Assembly (NCBI GenBank): GCA_038891035.1
Contig: JAWAEW010000003.1
Location: 1-64,000 of the forward strand
Length of the DNA: 64,000 nucleotides
Direction: 5' to 3'
Source: UBA10161 sp038891035
Lineage (GTDB): Archaea; Micrarchaeota; Micrarchaeia; Anstonellales; Anstonellaceae
In this document: piece after piece, positions 7,734 to 15,674 of the stretch
Layout of the letters: each line of letters begins with the position of its first letter
Position numbering within the stretch: the stretch's first letter is position 1
Made by a program: the position numbers and the translations under genes
Notes under the pieces: model-generated
What the model saw: the letters and a program-made list of their open reading frames with translations, nothing else
What the model was told of the DNA's origin: nothing
The model's database searches: none

Positions 7734-8852
7734 TTACCCAAACATCTGATCAAAAAGCCCCCTCTTGGGCAAATTCTCAAATTCCACCAATAGCTTCTTT
7801 TGCCTTTCTGAAAGGTTGGTTGGTGTTTTCACTATCACACGCACATACTGGTCTCCTTTTTTCTTGCTATGCAGATTTGGCATGCCCATCCCTTTCATGC
7901 GGAATAGTGAATGGGTTTGCGTGCCTGGAGGTATTTTCAGTTTTGCCTTGCCAAACAGCGTAGGAACTTCGATTTCTGCGCCTAATGCTGCTTGCGCAAA
8001 CGAAATCGGAACGTCAACATAAATATCGTCTTCTTGTCTCTTGAATACGGGGTGTTCCTTTACATGAACAAAAACGTACAAATCTCCAGGAGAAGACGGC
8101 CCTCTTTCGCCCAATCCTGCCAAGCGAAGCTGTGAGCCTGTGTCAACACCGGCTGGAATTTCCACCTCAACTTTTTCTTCCACAATTTTTGAGCCTGAAC
8201 CTCTGCAAGAAGTGCAGATTTTCTCAGGTTTGCTCCCTGCCCCACCGCATGCCCCACAAGTGGAGACTGAGGTAAAACTGCCAAATGAGCCCAATCTTTT
8301 AACGGTCTTTATTTGCCCTGTGCCGCCACATTTCGAACATGCAACAATCTGACTGTTTGGCTCCGCCCCACTGCCATTGCACCTTTCGCATGGTCGGTTG
8401 TGCTTATAGGAAATGGTCTTGGTAGTCCCCTTTGCAGCTTCTTCCAAAGAAATGTAAAGGTCGTATCTCAAATCTGCCCCTCTGCCTCTCCGCTTTGAGG
8501 AGCTGCGGCCAAAAAAAGCTGATGAAAACAGGTCCTCAAATGGGGAGCCTTCAAAGCCGAACCCAAACTCCCTGAATAAATCCTCAAAGTTTGCAGATCT
8601 GAAAATGTCTTCTTCTGTATATCTTTGGTCAAACCCAGCATGCCCGAATTGGTCATAGGCTGCTCTTTTTTCAGGGTCAGAAAGCACCGCATAGGCTTCT
8701 GAAATCTCTTTGAATTTCTCTTCTGCCCCTGGCTCTTTGTTCCTGTCAGGATGGTATTTCAATGCCAAGTTTCGGTAAGCATCTTTTATCTGCTGTAAAG
8801 TAGCGTTTCTCGGCACACCAAGAATTTCATAGTAATCTCGCTTGGTAACCAT
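7734..8852 (-). CDS. dnaJ: Chaperone DnaJ (type I Hsp40)
   Basis: This co-chaperone delivers unfolded protein to DnaK and stimulates its ATPase. All type I modules are present: J domain (1-70, HPD at 34-36), a Gly/Phe stretch (about 75-125), four CxxCxGxG zinc repeats (CERCNGSG, CSKCGGTG, CGACGGAG, CTSCRGSG) and the C-terminal substrate domains. DnaJ in archaea is generally considered an acquisition from bacteria, and its partners dnaK/grpE are not in this window. It has its own promoter: a TATA box at 8899-8906 directly flanked by a perfect palindrome at 8907-8925, suggesting stress regulation. Confidence 0.97.
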   Translation of the reverse strand: MVTKRDYYEILGVPRNATLQQIKDAYRNLALKYHPDRNKEPGAEEKFKEISEAYAVLSDPEKRAAYDQFGHAGFDQRYTEEDIFRSANFEDLFREFGFGFEGSPFEDLFSSAFFGRSSSKRRGRGADLRYDLYISLEEAAKGTTKTISYKHNRPCERCNGSGAEPNSQIVACSKCGGTGQIKTVKRLGSFGSFTSVSTCGACGGAGSKPEKICTSCRGSGSKIVEEKVEVEIPAGVDTGSQLRLAGLGERGPSSPGDLYVFVHVKEHPVFKRQEDDIYVDVPISFAQAALGAEIEVPTLFGKAKLKIPPGTQTHSLFRMKGMGMPNLHSKKKGDQYVRVIVKTPTNLSERQKKLLVEFENLPKRGLFDQMFG

Positions 8853-8898
8853 AGCTATACCCTGCTTTGATTGCTGTTATATGTTTATAGGTAAACGG

Positions 8899-8906
8899 TT
8901 TATAAA
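8899..8906 (-). promoter_or_regulatory. TATA box for dnaJ
   Basis: TTTATAAA lies about 50 bases upstream of the dnaJ ATG. The predicted start near 8877 gives a leader of about 25 bases. Confidence 0.6.
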
Positions 8907-8925
8907 TGTTAATACCATATTAACA
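8907..8925. promoter_or_regulatory. Perfect palindrome abutting the dnaJ TATA box (operator candidate)
   Basis: TGTTAATA-CCA-TATTAACA has 8-bp perfect arms around three bases. It touches the upstream edge of the TATA box, where the BRE and TFB would bind, so a dimeric regulator here would compete with the basal factors. This position fits a heat-shock repressor site; no regulator is identified. Confidence 0.6.
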
Positions 8926-8955
8926 GCATTTTGAAAAAATTAACACCAAAATAAA

Positions 8956-9618
8956 CTATTTTTTCCGTTCCTTCCATTTTACGCCGTGCTTTGGGCAAAA
9001 TGTGTTTATTGGGCAAATTTGGCATTTTGGCGCCCTTGCAGTGCATATTGCCCTTCCATGGTATATGAACAGATCCGAAATTTTAAGCCAGTATTGTTTC
9101 GGAATTATCTGCATCAAGTCCTTTTCTATTTTGTCTTGCTGCCTGGAAGATGACCACCCAAGTCTATTGCTTATTCTTGTTGCATGAGTATCCACTGGGA
9201 TGCCCTCGATTATGCCGAATGCGTTTCCAAGCACAATATTTGCGGTTTTGCGGCCCACACCCGGAAGCTTCAACAGCTCTTTAAGCGAAGATGGAACCTT
9301 GCCTCTATACTCATTTTCAATCATTTTGCAAGATTCTTTGATGTATTTTGCCTTTGTTTTGTAAAATCCTGCAGACCGAATAAAGCTTTCAAGCTTGGAA
9401 AGCGGGGCTTCGGCAAAATCTTTAGCAGACTGAAATGAGGAAAATAGGCGTGGAGTGATTTTGTTCACCCTTGCATCCGTGCACTGCGCAGATAAAATCG
9501 TGGCAACCAAAAGTTGCAGGGGTGTTTCATAGTTCAGCGAGCATCGGGCGTCAGGATAGGCCCTAATCAAGATGGAAATGACTTTCTGGACTGGAGCTTT
9601 TGTTGCATTTTTCGCCAT
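8956..9618 (-). CDS. nth: Endonuclease III (HhH-GPD DNA glycosylase/AP lyase)
   Basis: It removes oxidised pyrimidines and cleaves the abasic site. The helix-hairpin-helix LPGVGRKTA carries the catalytic Lys (about residue 124), the GPD Asp is in VDTHATRISNRLG (about residue 143), and the C-terminus has the C-x6-C-x2-C-x5-C iron-sulfur loop. I place the start at the ATG at 9618 because extending to 9645 would read into the tRNA gene. The ATG lies only two bases past the tRNA-Arg 3' end, so cutting out the tRNA would leave an almost leaderless nth mRNA. Length (220 residues) is typical. Confidence 0.95.
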   Translation of the reverse strand: MAKNATKAPVQKVISILIRAYPDARCSLNYETPLQLLVATILSAQCTDARVNKITPRLFSSFQSAKDFAEAPLSKLESFIRSAGFYKTKAKYIKESCKMIENEYRGKVPSSLKELLKLPGVGRKTANIVLGNAFGIIEGIPVDTHATRISNRLGWSSSRQQDKIEKDLMQIIPKQYWLKISDLFIYHGRAICTARAPKCQICPINTFCPKHGVKWKERKK

Positions 9619-9620
9619 AG

Positions 9621-9730
9621 CGGGCCCGGTGAGATTTGAACTCACGACCTTCAGATATCTTCAGAAATTGCAAGGTATGCCCTTGCATTCATAGAAGTCT
9701 GCCGCGCTATCCAGCCTGCGCCACGGGCCC
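9621..9730 (-). tRNA. tRNA-Arg (anticodon UCU) with a 35-nt intron
   Basis: The minus strand folds as a full cloverleaf. GGGCCCG (from 9730) pairs with CGGGCCC, the D arm is GCGC/GCGC, and the T arm is GTGAG-TTCAAAT-CTCAC. The discriminator base is G at 9621 and CCA is not encoded. The anticodon loop begins CTTCTA, giving anticodon TCT. The intron (9657-9691) sits after position 37, the canonical archaeal site, and contains a perfect TGCAAGG-GCATA-CCTTGCA hairpin with GAA/TTC pairing next to the exon junction, consistent with a bulge-helix-bulge. The spliced tRNA is 75 nt. One G-A mismatch tops the anticodon stem. Confidence 0.93.
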
Positions 9731-9756
9731 TTTGCCGCATTTGCAGCCTTGAACAA

Positions 9757-9763
9757 TTATAAA
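9757..9763 (-). promoter_or_regulatory. TATA box for tRNA-Arg
   Basis: TTTATAA on the minus strand is centred 30 bases upstream of the tRNA 5' end, the normal archaeal spacing. It would also drive nth, which has no other promoter space. Confidence 0.6.
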
Positions 9764-9826
9764 TTTAGTCTTTTTTATTTTTAACGCCAAGAATACTCAT
9801 CTAAATAAAGTTCTGTGGGTGTCTTT

Positions 9827-10081
9827 ATGGTCGAAAAAAAAGTTGCTCAGATTATAGAAATGATTGAAACACTTGGGGAAGACACAACAGTCCCTAAAAA
9901 TATTCGAAGGGCACTAACAGAAGCAAAAGAGAGATTGAAAAGCAAGGATGACCTATCCACCAGGATATCAGCGGCAATCTATACAATAGAGGCTGTCAGC
10001 GAAGACATCAATATTCCTATGCACGCCAGAACCCAAATTTGGGCAATTTTGTCTGCACTTGAATCCATAAAGCCCCAATGA
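9827..10081 (+). CDS. UPF0147 family protein
   Basis: This is a small all-helical protein of a family conserved in archaea and without assigned function. Family features are VAQIIEMIETLGEDTTVPKN, IRRALTEA and the mirrored second half ISAAIYTIEAVSEDINIPMH followed by RTQIWAILSALE; the two halves are internally similar. I favour the ATG at 9827, with GGGTG a few bases upstream, over the GTG at 9815. It is the first plus-strand gene after the divergent tRNA. An 81-base spacer with a short hairpin separates it from the polymerase gene polB. Confidence 0.9.
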   Translation: MVEKKVAQIIEMIETLGEDTTVPKNIRRALTEAKERLKSKDDLSTRISAAIYTIEAVSEDINIPMHARTQIWAILSALESIKPQ

Positions 10082-10095
10082 TTGATGGGGTGCCT

Positions 10096-10112
10096 GCATT
10101 GTGGTGCAATGC
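10096..10112 (+). other. Short hairpin between UPF0147 and polB
   Basis: GCATTG-TGGTG-CAATGC is a perfect 6-bp stem with a 5-base loop, 15 bases after the UPF0147 stop. No T-tract follows, so a classical terminator is not supported; it may separate or stabilise the two messages. Confidence 0.4.
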
Positions 10113-10162
10113 GTGGCGCGAATTGAGTTTTGAGCCGAATGAGGCAAATTTGTGGTGAAAGA

Positions 10163-11608
10163 ATGCTTTCTGACATAGAAGAACTTTACAAAAGAGGAAT
10201 AAGACTTACTCCTGAGGCGTATCAGTATATAGAAAATCATGAAATAGGAAATGACATTATTGACAAATTAACTCAGCTTGGGATGCCGATCATAGATTTA
10301 GAAACCTTAGAGCGTTTCGTTTCAAAAAAAGAAAAAATACCTTTAAATGTGATAGTCGAAAGGGCAGCAGATTTTAAGCCACAGGCAAAGGAATATGACT
10401 TTGATATTCGCTTGGTAAGTAAAAGTGATGTGAGTGGTAAATCAAGCTGCAGCGGTAAATTGGAGGACTTTGTTGTCTATTTTCGCGATCGCTTTGAAAG
10501 GATTTCAAATATTTTGAAAGGAAGATCCAGCCCATATCCCATTGTCACAACCAGTGACCTTAAAGTTAGAATAGAGACAAAAGTAAGGCTAATTGGCATG
10601 GTGACAGATAAGAGGATTACAAAGAAAGGAAATTTGCTTTTAGATGTAGAAGATGAAGAGGGAACTGCAAAGGTTGTTATCAGCAAAGAACTTGAGATCT
10701 TCAAAACTGCCCAAAGGATGCTGCTTGATGACATTATAGCCTTCGATGGAAAGAGCACTGGCGAATTATTCATTTGTGAAACAATAACTTGGCCCGACTT
10801 GCGATTTGCAAGAGAGCAAAAAACAACTGAAAAAGATATTGCTATTGCATATTTATCAGATCTCCATTTTGGAAGCAAAAAATTTATCGAAAGAGGGTTT
10901 GCAAAGTTTATAAATTGGCTGAATGGCGCAGAGGAAAAAAAGGAACTTGCAGGAAAAGTAAAGTATGTAATAATATGTGGTGACGTAGTTGACGGAATAG
11001 GAATTTACCCAGAACAAGAAAAAGAACTTGCTGTAAAGGATATATATCAACAATACGACTTAGTTGACAAGGCTATTGAAAAGATACCAGATTACATAAA
11101 AGTTGTGGTTGCGCCAGGCAATCACGACGCAGTTAGAAGGGCCGAACCACAGCCTATGATACCTTATGATTTACTTAAATCAGAAGTTTTAAGGACAGGA
11201 AACCCTGCAGTAGTAGAAATTGAGGGGCTGCGCCATCTGCTTTACCATGGGACCTCGCTGGACTCTGTAATTGGGAGTTTGAGCGGATTAAGTTATGCAA
11301 AACCAGAAGAAGCAATGATGGAACTTGTAAAAAGAAGACATCTTTCTCCGATTTATGGAGATAATCTGATTGTCCCAGAAGGCACAGATTATTTGGTGAT
11401 TGAAGAAGAACCAGATATTGTACATATGGGGCATGTCCACAAAAATGGATATATGATTTACAGAGGCGCGATGCTAATAAACAGTGGAACGTTTCAAGAC
11501 AGGACTGAGTTTCAGATTAGACTTGGGCATATGCCAACACCATGTATCGTGCCTGTTCTTGAAACTAAGACCGGTAAGTTGAATCATATTGATTTTCTGA
11601 GTTCGTAA
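10163..11608 (+). CDS. polB: DNA polymerase D small subunit DP1 (3'-5' exonuclease)
   Basis: This is the proofreading subunit of the archaeal replicative polymerase D. Calcineurin-type phosphoesterase motifs appear in order in the C-terminal half: DLHFGS, GDVVDGIG, GNHD, YHGTS and MGHVHKNG. An OB-fold segment (VRIETKVRLIGMVTDKR) precedes them. I place the start at the ATG at 10163, with GGTGA 5 bases upstream, rather than the TTG at 10130. The N-terminal domain is short compared with Pyrococcus DP1, so the total is 482 residues. The DP2 gene follows after 13 bases and the two are surely co-expressed. Confidence 0.95.
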   Translation: MLSDIEELYKRGIRLTPEAYQYIENHEIGNDIIDKLTQLGMPIIDLETLERFVSKKEKIPLNVIVERAADFKPQAKEYDFDIRLVSKSDVSGKSSCSGKLEDFVVYFRDRFERISNILKGRSSPYPIVTTSDLKVRIETKVRLIGMVTDKRITKKGNLLLDVEDEEGTAKVVISKELEIFKTAQRMLLDDIIAFDGKSTGELFICETITWPDLRFAREQKTTEKDIAIAYLSDLHFGSKKFIERGFAKFINWLNGAEEKKELAGKVKYVIICGDVVDGIGIYPEQEKELAVKDIYQQYDLVDKAIEKIPDYIKVVVAPGNHDAVRRAEPQPMIPYDLLKSEVLRTGNPAVVEIEGLRHLLYHGTSLDSVIGSLSGLSYAKPEEAMMELVKRRHLSPIYGDNLIVPEGTDYLVIEEEPDIVHMGHVHKNGYMIYRGAMLINSGTFQDRTEFQIRLGHMPTPCIVPVLETKTGKLNHIDFLSS

Positions 11609-11621
11609 GTGGGGGATATCT

Positions 11622-14600
11622 TTGGATATTCAGCAAGAAAATGAAAAATATTTCGAATTTATCAGAGAAAAACTTAGTGTTGCATATAAAGTTGCAGAAA
11701 AAGCAAGGACAAAAAATCTAGATCCAAGCTTAGATGTTGAAATCAAAATTGCAGCAGATGTGGCTGCAAGGGTTGAAGGAATTGTAGGCCCTCCTGGTGT
11801 ATCTAAAATAATAAGAGAATATGAAGCAGCTGGGCATAGTAGAGAAACGATTGCTTATTTGATAGTAAAAAAAATCATATCAAAAGAGGTTGAGCTTCCT
11901 GCCGGAGTTGCAGAAGACAAAAGCAAATTGATTGAGCAAGCTGTAAGAACTGGTGTGGGAATACTTACAGAAGGAGTGTTGGTTGCCCCAACAGAAGGGA
12001 TTAGCAAAATAGAAATACGAAACAATCCTGATGGAAGCGATTACTTAGCAATATTTTTTGCAGGGCCGATAAGATCAGCTGGAGGAACCGTTGCTGCATT
12101 GTCAGTTGTTTTGGGGGATGTGGCAAGGAGAGAACTAGGTATAGGTGATTTTAGACCAACTGAGACACAAATAGAAAGGTATGTAGAAGAAATAGGAATT
12201 TACGGATCAAGATCTGCACATTTGCAGTATCGCCCACCAGATGAAGATATACGGCATATCGTAAGAAACTGCCCTGTATGTATTGACGGAGACCCAACAG
12301 AAGTCGAAGAAGTTACAGTACATCGTGATGTTATAGGTATTGAAACAAATCGTGTAAGGGGAGGCGTAGCGTTAGTAATTTGTGAAGGAATAGCCCAAAA
12401 AGCAGCTAAAGTTAGCAAATATGCAAAAAAAATAAATTTAGATTGGGGCTGGCTTGAGCCTATAATAAAAGTTGCAAGGAAAGACGGTGGGTTCCTGCCA
12501 AAGCCTGATTTTAGATTTTTGGAAGAATCGGTTGCGGGAAGAGCAATTTTTTCATATCCATCAAAAAAAGGTGGGTGGCGCCTAAGATATGGAAGGACAA
12601 GGGTAAGCGGAATAATGGGAAAAGCTATTCATCCTGCAAGTATGTACATTCTTGATTCTTTTTTGGCGGTTGGAACACAGATGAAAGTTGAGCGACCAGG
12701 AAAAAGCTGTATTGTAACACCTTGCGATAGCATTGAAGGACCTATAGTCAAACTTCAAGATGGTTCTGTAGTAAAAATAGAATCAGTTGAGCAAGCAAAA
12801 AAATTAGTTGGGCAGATAGAAAAGATTTTGTTTTTAGGGGATCTTCTTGTTTCTGTAGGTGATTTTCTAAAATCAAACCATCCTTTGATGCCTGGTGCAT
12901 GGTGCGAGGAATGGTTTGAACTTGAGGCAAAAAAAGCGGGAGTTCAAAATGTAAAACATAATTTGACTGCTGGCGAAGCAGTTTCATTGTGTAGGAACAG
13001 GGGGCTTCCACTCCATCCAAAATACACTTATTTTTGGCATGATATAACACATAAGCAGCTCAAAGAACTTGCAGAATGGCTAAAGACGGGGAAACCGAAA
13101 TATGGGCTATTTAAATTGGAAGAACTCGAGTTGGAAGCTGCTCCTGCAAAATCAATTCTAGAAGATTTGTGTGTGCCACATTTTGTTGATCAGAGCAGAA
13201 TAAGAATACCCGGCGAAGAAGCTTATGCTTTGCTTAAAACAATGGGAATAATGGTTGATAAGAACATTAGAGGTGACCGATTTGATGCTCTTTTTGATGA
13301 AAAAAAGCCTGTTTTGGAGCTTTTGTCGGAAATATCAGGTATGAAGATCATGCCAAAAGCACCAACATACATCGGCTCAAGAATGGGAAGACCCGAAAAG
13401 GCAAGAGAGAGAGTCATGAAAAAGAGTGTAAATGTACTTTTTCCGGTCGGGACTGCTGTTGATAAGAACGGGTCGATAACAAAAATTTACAATAAACTTA
13501 AAGGAAGAGGTTTGCATGAAGGAAAGGGAATTGAAGTTGAAATTGCAAGGATGAAATGCAAAGCGTGCGGCAACATTACATTTTTTAGAGGTTGCGTATG
13601 CGGAGGATATGCAGTTTTGCAAAAAGTATGCAATAAGTGTCACAAGATCCAGCGAACTGATGAGTGCTTTGATTGCAAGCTGAAGACCAGTGTTTGGGAT
13701 AAACGCCCAATTGATATTGTGAGGTTAGTTGAAAATGCTGAGGAAATATGTCAGACTTCATTAGAAGAAATTGATGAAGTAAAAGGAGTAGAAGGTCTTT
13801 TTTCATCAACTAAAATACCCGAAAAAATCGAGAAAGGAATTCTGAGGGCAAAACACAAAATATATGTATTTAGAGACGGCACCTCGCGCTTTGACGCGAC
13901 AGACGTACCATTGACTCATTTCAAACCTAAGGAAATACAGATAAGTATCCAGCAACTAAAAGAATTGGGTTATTTACACGATAAAGACGGCAAACCTATT
14001 CAAAGTAGTGAGCAAATAATTCCACTTAAAGTTCAAGATATCATTTTGTCAAAAAAAGGCGCAGAATATTTGTTTAGAGTCTCGAAATTTGTTGACGATT
14101 TGCTAGTAAAATTTTATGATTTGCCGCCTTTTTACAATCTTTATAAAAAAGAAGACCTTGTTGGCCATCTTGTAATAGGTCTCTCACCACACACATCTGC
14201 TGGAGTACTTGGAAGGATTATCGGCTTTACTGATGCAAATGTCTGTTTTGCACATCCATATTTTCACACGGCAAAAAGAAGAAACGCAGATGGAGACGAA
14301 GACAGCGTAATCTTGTTGCTTGATGCTTTAATCAACTTTTCAGTAGCTTTTCTCCCAGAAAGCAAAGGAGGCACTATGGATGCTCCTCTGGTGCTAACAT
14401 CGCAAATAGACCCTAGGGAAATTGACGACGAAGCACACACTATGGAAATTTGCAGAGAATATCCTTTGGAATTATATAAATTGGCTGAAAAGCTAGCGTC
14501 TCCATCTGATGCAAGAGTAGATCTCGTAAAAAATATCCTTGGGAGCCCACAACAATACTGTAGTTTGGAATATACACACGAAACAAGCGACATAGCGGGT

Positions 14601-15044
14601 GCGCCCCACACCACAACTTATCTAAAGTTCAAAAACATGTCTGAAAAAATTGAAGCCCAATTTAACTTACAGGAAAAGATATTAGCTGTAGATGCTCCTG
14701 ATGCTGCTGAGAGGCTCCTTTTGCATCATTTCTTGCCAGATCTGTATGGGAATTTGAGAAAATTTTCTCAGCAGAATTTCAGATGCATAGATTGCAAGAC
14801 AAAATATAGAAGAGTTCCACTTACTGGAAAGTGCAATGTCTGTGGAGGAAAGTTGTTATTGACGGTTGCAAAAGGTGGAATAACAAAATATCTTCAGCAT
14901 GCGCTCAATACGATTGAGCGCTATCAACTTCCGCCATATTTGAAACAGAGACTCGAACTCCTGAAAAAAGATATAAACTCGGTATTTAGTGAAGAAGCCA
15001 AAACTGAAATTGAACCGCAGAAGGGATTAACTGAATTCATGTAA
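11622..15044 (+). CDS. polC: DNA polymerase D large subunit DP2 (catalytic)
   Basis: This is the polymerising subunit of polymerase D, with a two-barrel active site related to RNA polymerase. The N-terminus has the family's ARVEGIVGPPGVSKIIREYE, then GPIRSAGGTVAALSVVLGD and IYGSRSAHLQYRPPDEDIRH. The catalytic N-ADGDED motif lies near residues 887-892. Zinc knuckles are visible at about 645-690 (CKAC...CVC, CNKCHK, CFDCK) and near the C-terminus (CIDCK...CNVC). It ends in GLTEFM-like residues where a PCNA-contact motif often sits. 1140 residues, no intein. The start is a TTG with GGGGGAT upstream. Confidence 0.97.
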   Translation: MDIQQENEKYFEFIREKLSVAYKVAEKARTKNLDPSLDVEIKIAADVAARVEGIVGPPGVSKIIREYEAAGHSRETIAYLIVKKIISKEVELPAGVAEDKSKLIEQAVRTGVGILTEGVLVAPTEGISKIEIRNNPDGSDYLAIFFAGPIRSAGGTVAALSVVLGDVARRELGIGDFRPTETQIERYVEEIGIYGSRSAHLQYRPPDEDIRHIVRNCPVCIDGDPTEVEEVTVHRDVIGIETNRVRGGVALVICEGIAQKAAKVSKYAKKINLDWGWLEPIIKVARKDGGFLPKPDFRFLEESVAGRAIFSYPSKKGGWRLRYGRTRVSGIMGKAIHPASMYILDSFLAVGTQMKVERPGKSCIVTPCDSIEGPIVKLQDGSVVKIESVEQAKKLVGQIEKILFLGDLLVSVGDFLKSNHPLMPGAWCEEWFELEAKKAGVQNVKHNLTAGEAVSLCRNRGLPLHPKYTYFWHDITHKQLKELAEWLKTGKPKYGLFKLEELELEAAPAKSILEDLCVPHFVDQSRIRIPGEEAYALLKTMGIMVDKNIRGDRFDALFDEKKPVLELLSEISGMKIMPKAPTYIGSRMGRPEKARERVMKKSVNVLFPVGTAVDKNGSITKIYNKLKGRGLHEGKGIEVEIARMKCKACGNITFFRGCVCGGYAVLQKVCNKCHKIQRTDECFDCKLKTSVWDKRPIDIVRLVENAEEICQTSLEEIDEVKGVEGLFSSTKIPEKIEKGILRAKHKIYVFRDGTSRFDATDVPLTHFKPKEIQISIQQLKELGYLHDKDGKPIQSSEQIIPLKVQDIILSKKGAEYLFRVSKFVDDLLVKFYDLPPFYNLYKKEDLVGHLVIGLSPHTSAGVLGRIIGFTDANVCFAHPYFHTAKRRNADGDEDSVILLLDALINFSVAFLPESKGGTMDAPLVLTSQIDPREIDDEAHTMEICREYPLELYKLAEKLASPSDARVDLVKNILGSPQQYCSLEYTHETSDIAGAPHTTTYLKFKNMSEKIEAQFNLQEKILAVDAPDAAERLLLHHFLPDLYGNLRKFSQQNFRCIDCKTKYRRVPLTGKCNVCGGKLLLTVAKGGITKYLQHALNTIERYQLPPYLKQRLELLKKDINSVFSEEAKTEIEPQKGLTEFM

Positions 15045-15080
15045 TTAAAATTAAAGTATTTTTGTAAGAAAGTGGTAACT

Positions 15081-15608
15081 ATGCAGATAGTAAGGATACC
15101 ATCTGAAAGAATTGCAATACTGATTGGTGAAGGAGGGCAAACAAAAAGCTATCTTGAAGAAAGAATGAAAGTTGCAATTAAGATAGATGCCGATGGTGCC
15201 ATTCAGCTTATTGGTGAGCCTGTTGATGAATTTATAGCAAAAGATGTGATAAAGGCCATTGGGAGAGGATTTGAGCCTTCGAATGCCCTTAAGCTCCTTT
15301 CAGATGAGTATGGCTTGAGAATTATTAACCTACGTGACTATGCAAAAAACAAAAAAGCTATGGTGAGAATCAAGGGACGTATAATAGGCGAACGGGGGCG
15401 GACGAAGGAGATAATATATGAAGAAGTTGGGGCTGAGGTTGTGGTTTTTGGGCATACTGTAGCAGTAATTTCCAAACTCGAAACTTTGGATTATGCAACA
15501 TCCGCCATCTTCAAGATAATCGAAGGTGCGCCGCATTCTGCAGTTTATGCATATCTTGAAAAGTGTCGCAGAAAGATACGCGAAAATGAAATCAGGAATA
15601 TGTTTTGA
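15081..15608 (+). CDS. KH-domain RNA-binding protein (archaeal Dim2/Pno1-KRR1 type)
   Basis: The two KH modules expected for the archaeal Dim2/Krr1 family are present: IPSERIAILIGEGGQTKSYL at the N-terminus and RIKGRIIGERGRTKEIIYEE around residue 95, each with a GxxG loop. The eukaryotic relatives act in small-subunit rRNA maturation, and the archaeal protein is thought to bind the 3' end of 16S rRNA with aIF2-alpha or Nob1. An in-frame GTG at 15072 is the alternative start. Lying directly before top6B, as in several other archaea, it links ribosome assembly and DNA topology genes in one expression unit. Confidence 0.88.
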   Translation: MQIVRIPSERIAILIGEGGQTKSYLEERMKVAIKIDADGAIQLIGEPVDEFIAKDVIKAIGRGFEPSNALKLLSDEYGLRIINLRDYAKNKKAMVRIKGRIIGERGRTKEIIYEEVGAEVVVFGHTVAVISKLETLDYATSAIFKIIEGAPHSAVYAYLEKCRRKIRENEIRNMF

Positions 15609-15674
15609 TAGGACAAACCAAACCTATTTTAAAGAATAATTCTATTTTTATAGTGCGACCAGAAGAGGGTTGTA

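Noticed and set aside
9619..9645. Longer nth start reading through the tRNA 3' end.
   Set aside because: It would translate tRNA sequence; the ATG at 9618 gives the normal family length.
10082..10162. Possible C/D sRNA between UPF0147 and polB (a TTGATGG-like C box).
   Set aside because: No CTGA D box is present at proper distance; only a 6-bp hairpin remains.
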